Part shown: positions 62,141 to 64,000 of the stretch, piece by piece
How positions within the stretch are numbered: the stretch's first letter is position 1
Layout: the number at the start of each line of letters is the position of its first letter
From: Flavobacterium sp. 270
GTDB lineage: Bacteria > Bacteroidota > Bacteroidia > Flavobacteriales > Flavobacteriaceae
Reading direction: 5' to 3'
Assembly: GCF_004368785.1 (NCBI RefSeq)
Contig: NZ_SODM01000001.1
Span: 496,001-560,000 of the forward strand
Length of the DNA stretch: 64,000 nucleotides
The notes under the pieces: model-generated
The model's input: only the letters and a program-made list of their open reading frames with translations
What the model was told of the DNA's origin: nothing
The model's database searches: none
Made by a program: the position numbers and the translations under genes

Positions 62141-62380
62141 GGGGGTTTTGGGTAGTAAAAAAAAGCTTTCTTTGGTATTTTGAAAAAACAAAAAACTTTT
62201 GATCATATAAAATCAAAAGATGTATTTTGCAAAAAACCGTATAAATACTTGTTATTTGTTTTTTTATTATTGCTACACTTGTTTTCAATATAAAATTTAT
62301 GGATTACGGATTTCCATAAAAACAATGAATATTAAATACTAATATTTGTTCTAAATTAAATTTTAAATCAAATTAAATAA
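62141..62380. other. AT-rich leader of the Gabija genes with a CTTTTGAT dyad
   Basis: CTTTTGAT (62196-62203) and ATCAAAAG (62212-62219) form a perfect dyad. The rest is AT-rich with no gene seen. It marks the change to the AT-richer Gabija region. Confidence 0.45.
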
Positions 62381-63943
62381 ATGAATAATATTTTAAAAAT
62401 TAAACTATTAAATTTTAAAAGGTTTAATAATTTTGAAGTTTACTTTGATCCAAAATTGAATATAATAGTTGGTGACAATGAATCAGGTAAAAGCTCTTTA
62501 TTAGAAGCAATAGATATAACCTTAAGTGGAAGCAGGCATAAAGTCGAAACAAAAGGCTTAGAAAATTTATTTAATGCAACAATTATCTCTGACTTTCTTA
62601 ATTCAGATAGAAAGTATGAAAATTTACCTAAGCTATTTGTTGAATTATATTTAAGCGACCAATTTGAACCTGACTTAAATGGTAAAAACAACTCCGATAT
62701 TAAAACTTGTGATGGCCTTAAATTTGAATGTTATCCAAATGATAAATTAGGTAAAGAAATAAAGGAAATTCTAAAAGACCCTGAAGCAATATTCCCTTTT
62801 GAATTCTACTCAATTAATTTTAATACTTTCTCTGGTGACGCTTATTCGTCATATAAAAAATATTTAAAGCATTTAGTAATTGACAATTCGCAAATGAATA
62901 GCGAATATGCAATTAGAGAATATGTTAAAGATATTTACAGTAGTATTTCAAGTCCATTAGAAAAAAACAAGCATCACAATAATTACAGAAAACATAAAGA
63001 TGACTTTAGAAAAAACACATTAGTCGATATGAATTCAAAATTAGATGGATATGAATTTCTAATACGAAATAATTCAAAATCTAATTTAGAAACTGATTTA
63101 GCTTTATCTGAAAACAAAATAAATATTGAAAATAAGGGAAAAGGAATTCAATGCTTTATAAAAACAAAATTCGCGTTAAATAGAGGAAGTAATGCGATTG
63201 AATTAGTTTTGCTTGAAGAACCAGAAAATCATCTCAGTCATTTAAACATGAAAAAAATGATTGAACTCATTAGTTCCGCAGATAACAAACAAATTTTTAT
63301 TTCTACTCATAGTAACTCTATAAGTGCTAGATTAGATTTAAGAAAATCTATACTTTTAAATAGTAATAGCACTTCTCCAATTTTACTAAAGGATATTGAT
63401 GAATCAACAGCCAAATTTTTTATAAAGGCACCTGATAAAAATCTACTTGATTTTGTACTTTCAAAAAAAGTGATACTTGTGGAAGGTGACGCTGAATTTA
63501 TATTGATGGAAGCGCTATATAAAAATTGTTGTAAAGATGAGCTACACAACTCTGATATAACTATTTTATCTGTAGATGGTACAAGTTTTAAAAGATATTT
63601 AGAAATAGCAAAAAAACTTAATATAAAAACTGCCGTTATAAGAGATAATGATGGAAAATATCAAGAAAATTGTGTTGATAACTATTCAGAATTTACAAAA
63701 TTTCAGAATATTTCCATTTTCTCAGATTTAAATAACGCTAATTCCACTTTTGAAATTTGTCTATATAATTTAAATAAAAATCTATGCGATAATTTATTTA
63801 AAACTCCAAAGCGAAAACTTGAAATATTGGATTATATGCTTAATAACAAGGCAGAAGTTGCCTACGAATTATTAGATAAAAAGGCATCTGATATAGTTGT
63901 TCCAACTTACATTAAAGATGCAATAGCATGGATAAGAAAGTAG
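62381..63943 (+). CDS. gajA: Gabija anti-phage protein GajA (OLD-like ATPase/TOPRIM nuclease)
   Basis: 520 residues. N-terminal ABC/SMC-like ATPase: Walker A GDNESGKSS (31-39), Walker B LVLLEEPENH (275-284) and switch His in ISTHS (307-311). C-terminal TOPRIM nuclease: glutamate in VILVEGDAEF (364-373) and acidic RDNDG (421-425). Somewhat shorter than the well-studied GajA of about 580 residues, but all motifs are present. GajA is a DNA endonuclease activated during phage infection. The UvrD-like gene gajB starts inside its 3' end. AT-rich composition points to horizontal gain. Confidence 0.9.
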   Translation: MNNILKIKLLNFKRFNNFEVYFDPKLNIIVGDNESGKSSLLEAIDITLSGSRHKVETKGLENLFNATIISDFLNSDRKYENLPKLFVELYLSDQFEPDLNGKNNSDIKTCDGLKFECYPNDKLGKEIKEILKDPEAIFPFEFYSINFNTFSGDAYSSYKKYLKHLVIDNSQMNSEYAIREYVKDIYSSISSPLEKNKHHNNYRKHKDDFRKNTLVDMNSKLDGYEFLIRNNSKSNLETDLALSENKINIENKGKGIQCFIKTKFALNRGSNAIELVLLEEPENHLSHLNMKKMIELISSADNKQIFISTHSNSISARLDLRKSILLNSNSTSPILLKDIDESTAKFFIKAPDKNLLDFVLSKKVILVEGDAEFILMEALYKNCCKDELHNSDITILSVDGTSFKRYLEIAKKLNIKTAVIRDNDGKYQENCVDNYSEFTKFQNISIFSDLNNANSTFEICLYNLNKNLCDNLFKTPKRKLEILDYMLNNKAEVAYELLDKKASDIVVPTYIKDAIAWIRK

Positions 63944-64000
63944 TATTTGCAGTTGCAGGATCTGGTAAAACAAAATTAATAATTGATGAACTCAATGAAA
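63928..64000 (+). CDS. gajB: Gabija protein GajB, UvrD-like helicase, N-terminal end only
   Basis: ATG at 63928, 16 bp overlap with gajA. The 24 visible residues MDKKVVFAVAGSGKTKLIID contain Walker A AGSGKT, as in the first motif of UvrD/PcrA/Rep helicases. The gene is cut by the window edge. With gajA upstream this is the expected two-gene Gabija order; the assignment rests on the start of the protein plus context. Confidence 0.8.
   Translation, partial: MDKKVVFAVAGSGKTKLIIDELNE

Noticed and set aside
1..64000. tRNA, rRNA or transposase genes
   Set aside because: No cloverleaf, rRNA-like segment or DDE/IS-type ORF was recognised on either strand, though a covariance-model scan was not possible.

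Overview
The window reads as a chromosome segment of a Flavobacterium-like member of the Bacteroidota. Supporting signs are low GC content, a SusC/SusD polysaccharide-uptake pair, a giant SprB-repeat protein with a type IX secretion (T9SS) sorting domain, promoters with the Bacteroidota -7 box TAnnTTTG, a near absence of Shine-Dalgarno sites, and many short dispersed inverted repeats between genes. The genus is inferred from gene families and style, not from a marker gene.

Layout. 1-7.0 kb: the end of an AraC regulator, an OsmC-like protein, 2-oxoglutarate dehydrogenase E1 (sucA), a GNAT acetyltransferase, an MFS transporter and a 3-methyladenine DNA glycosylase. 7.1-20.4 kb: a small polysaccharide utilisation locus (GH43, SusD and SusC on the minus strand; GH3 and GH2 on the plus strand). 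Its central divergent spacer carries three copies of a CAATCGGTTG operator-like site. 20.6-21.8 kb: two TetR regulators. 22.0-35.4 kb: a same-strand locus with a 47-aa ORF, three tandem 180-aa phage-tail-collar-domain proteins, a cytoplasmic substrate-binding-like protein, a formyltransferase, a 2627-aa SprB-repeat T9SS protein and an outer-membrane beta-barrel. No other phage genes are present, so this is the best candidate for an undescribed system.

35.5-47.8 kb: polysaccharide deacetylase, a MORN-like protein, a divergent HxlR/nitroreductase pair, a PepSY/TonB-receptor iron-uptake pair, a cluster of GC-rich REP-like repeats, an AhpD-like/MarR pair, a MocR regulator divergent from a DMT exporter, and a TetR/Bcr-type MFS pair with matching AGACCGnnCGGTCT operators. 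48.0-55.7 kb: an AraC regulator, HD hydrolase, DoxX, a Crp/Fnr regulator followed by a CRP-like site, and YceI, tautomerase, SDR, NTF2-like, nitronate monooxygenase and DoxX-like genes. These look like stress or small-electrophile handling.

55.7-62.1 kb: a LytTR/LytS-type two-component system with DUF1223, Ohr and two alpha/beta hydrolases. Three transcription units around it (the DoxX-like gene and both hydrolases) share a strictly spaced direct-repeat promoter element (21-bp period, then TTCTGATT at +17). This is very likely the binding site of the LytTR regulator. 62.4 kb to the end: a Gabija anti-phage system (gajA complete, gajB cut by the window edge) in visibly AT-richer DNA.

No rRNA, tRNA, CRISPR array, transposase or integrase was found.
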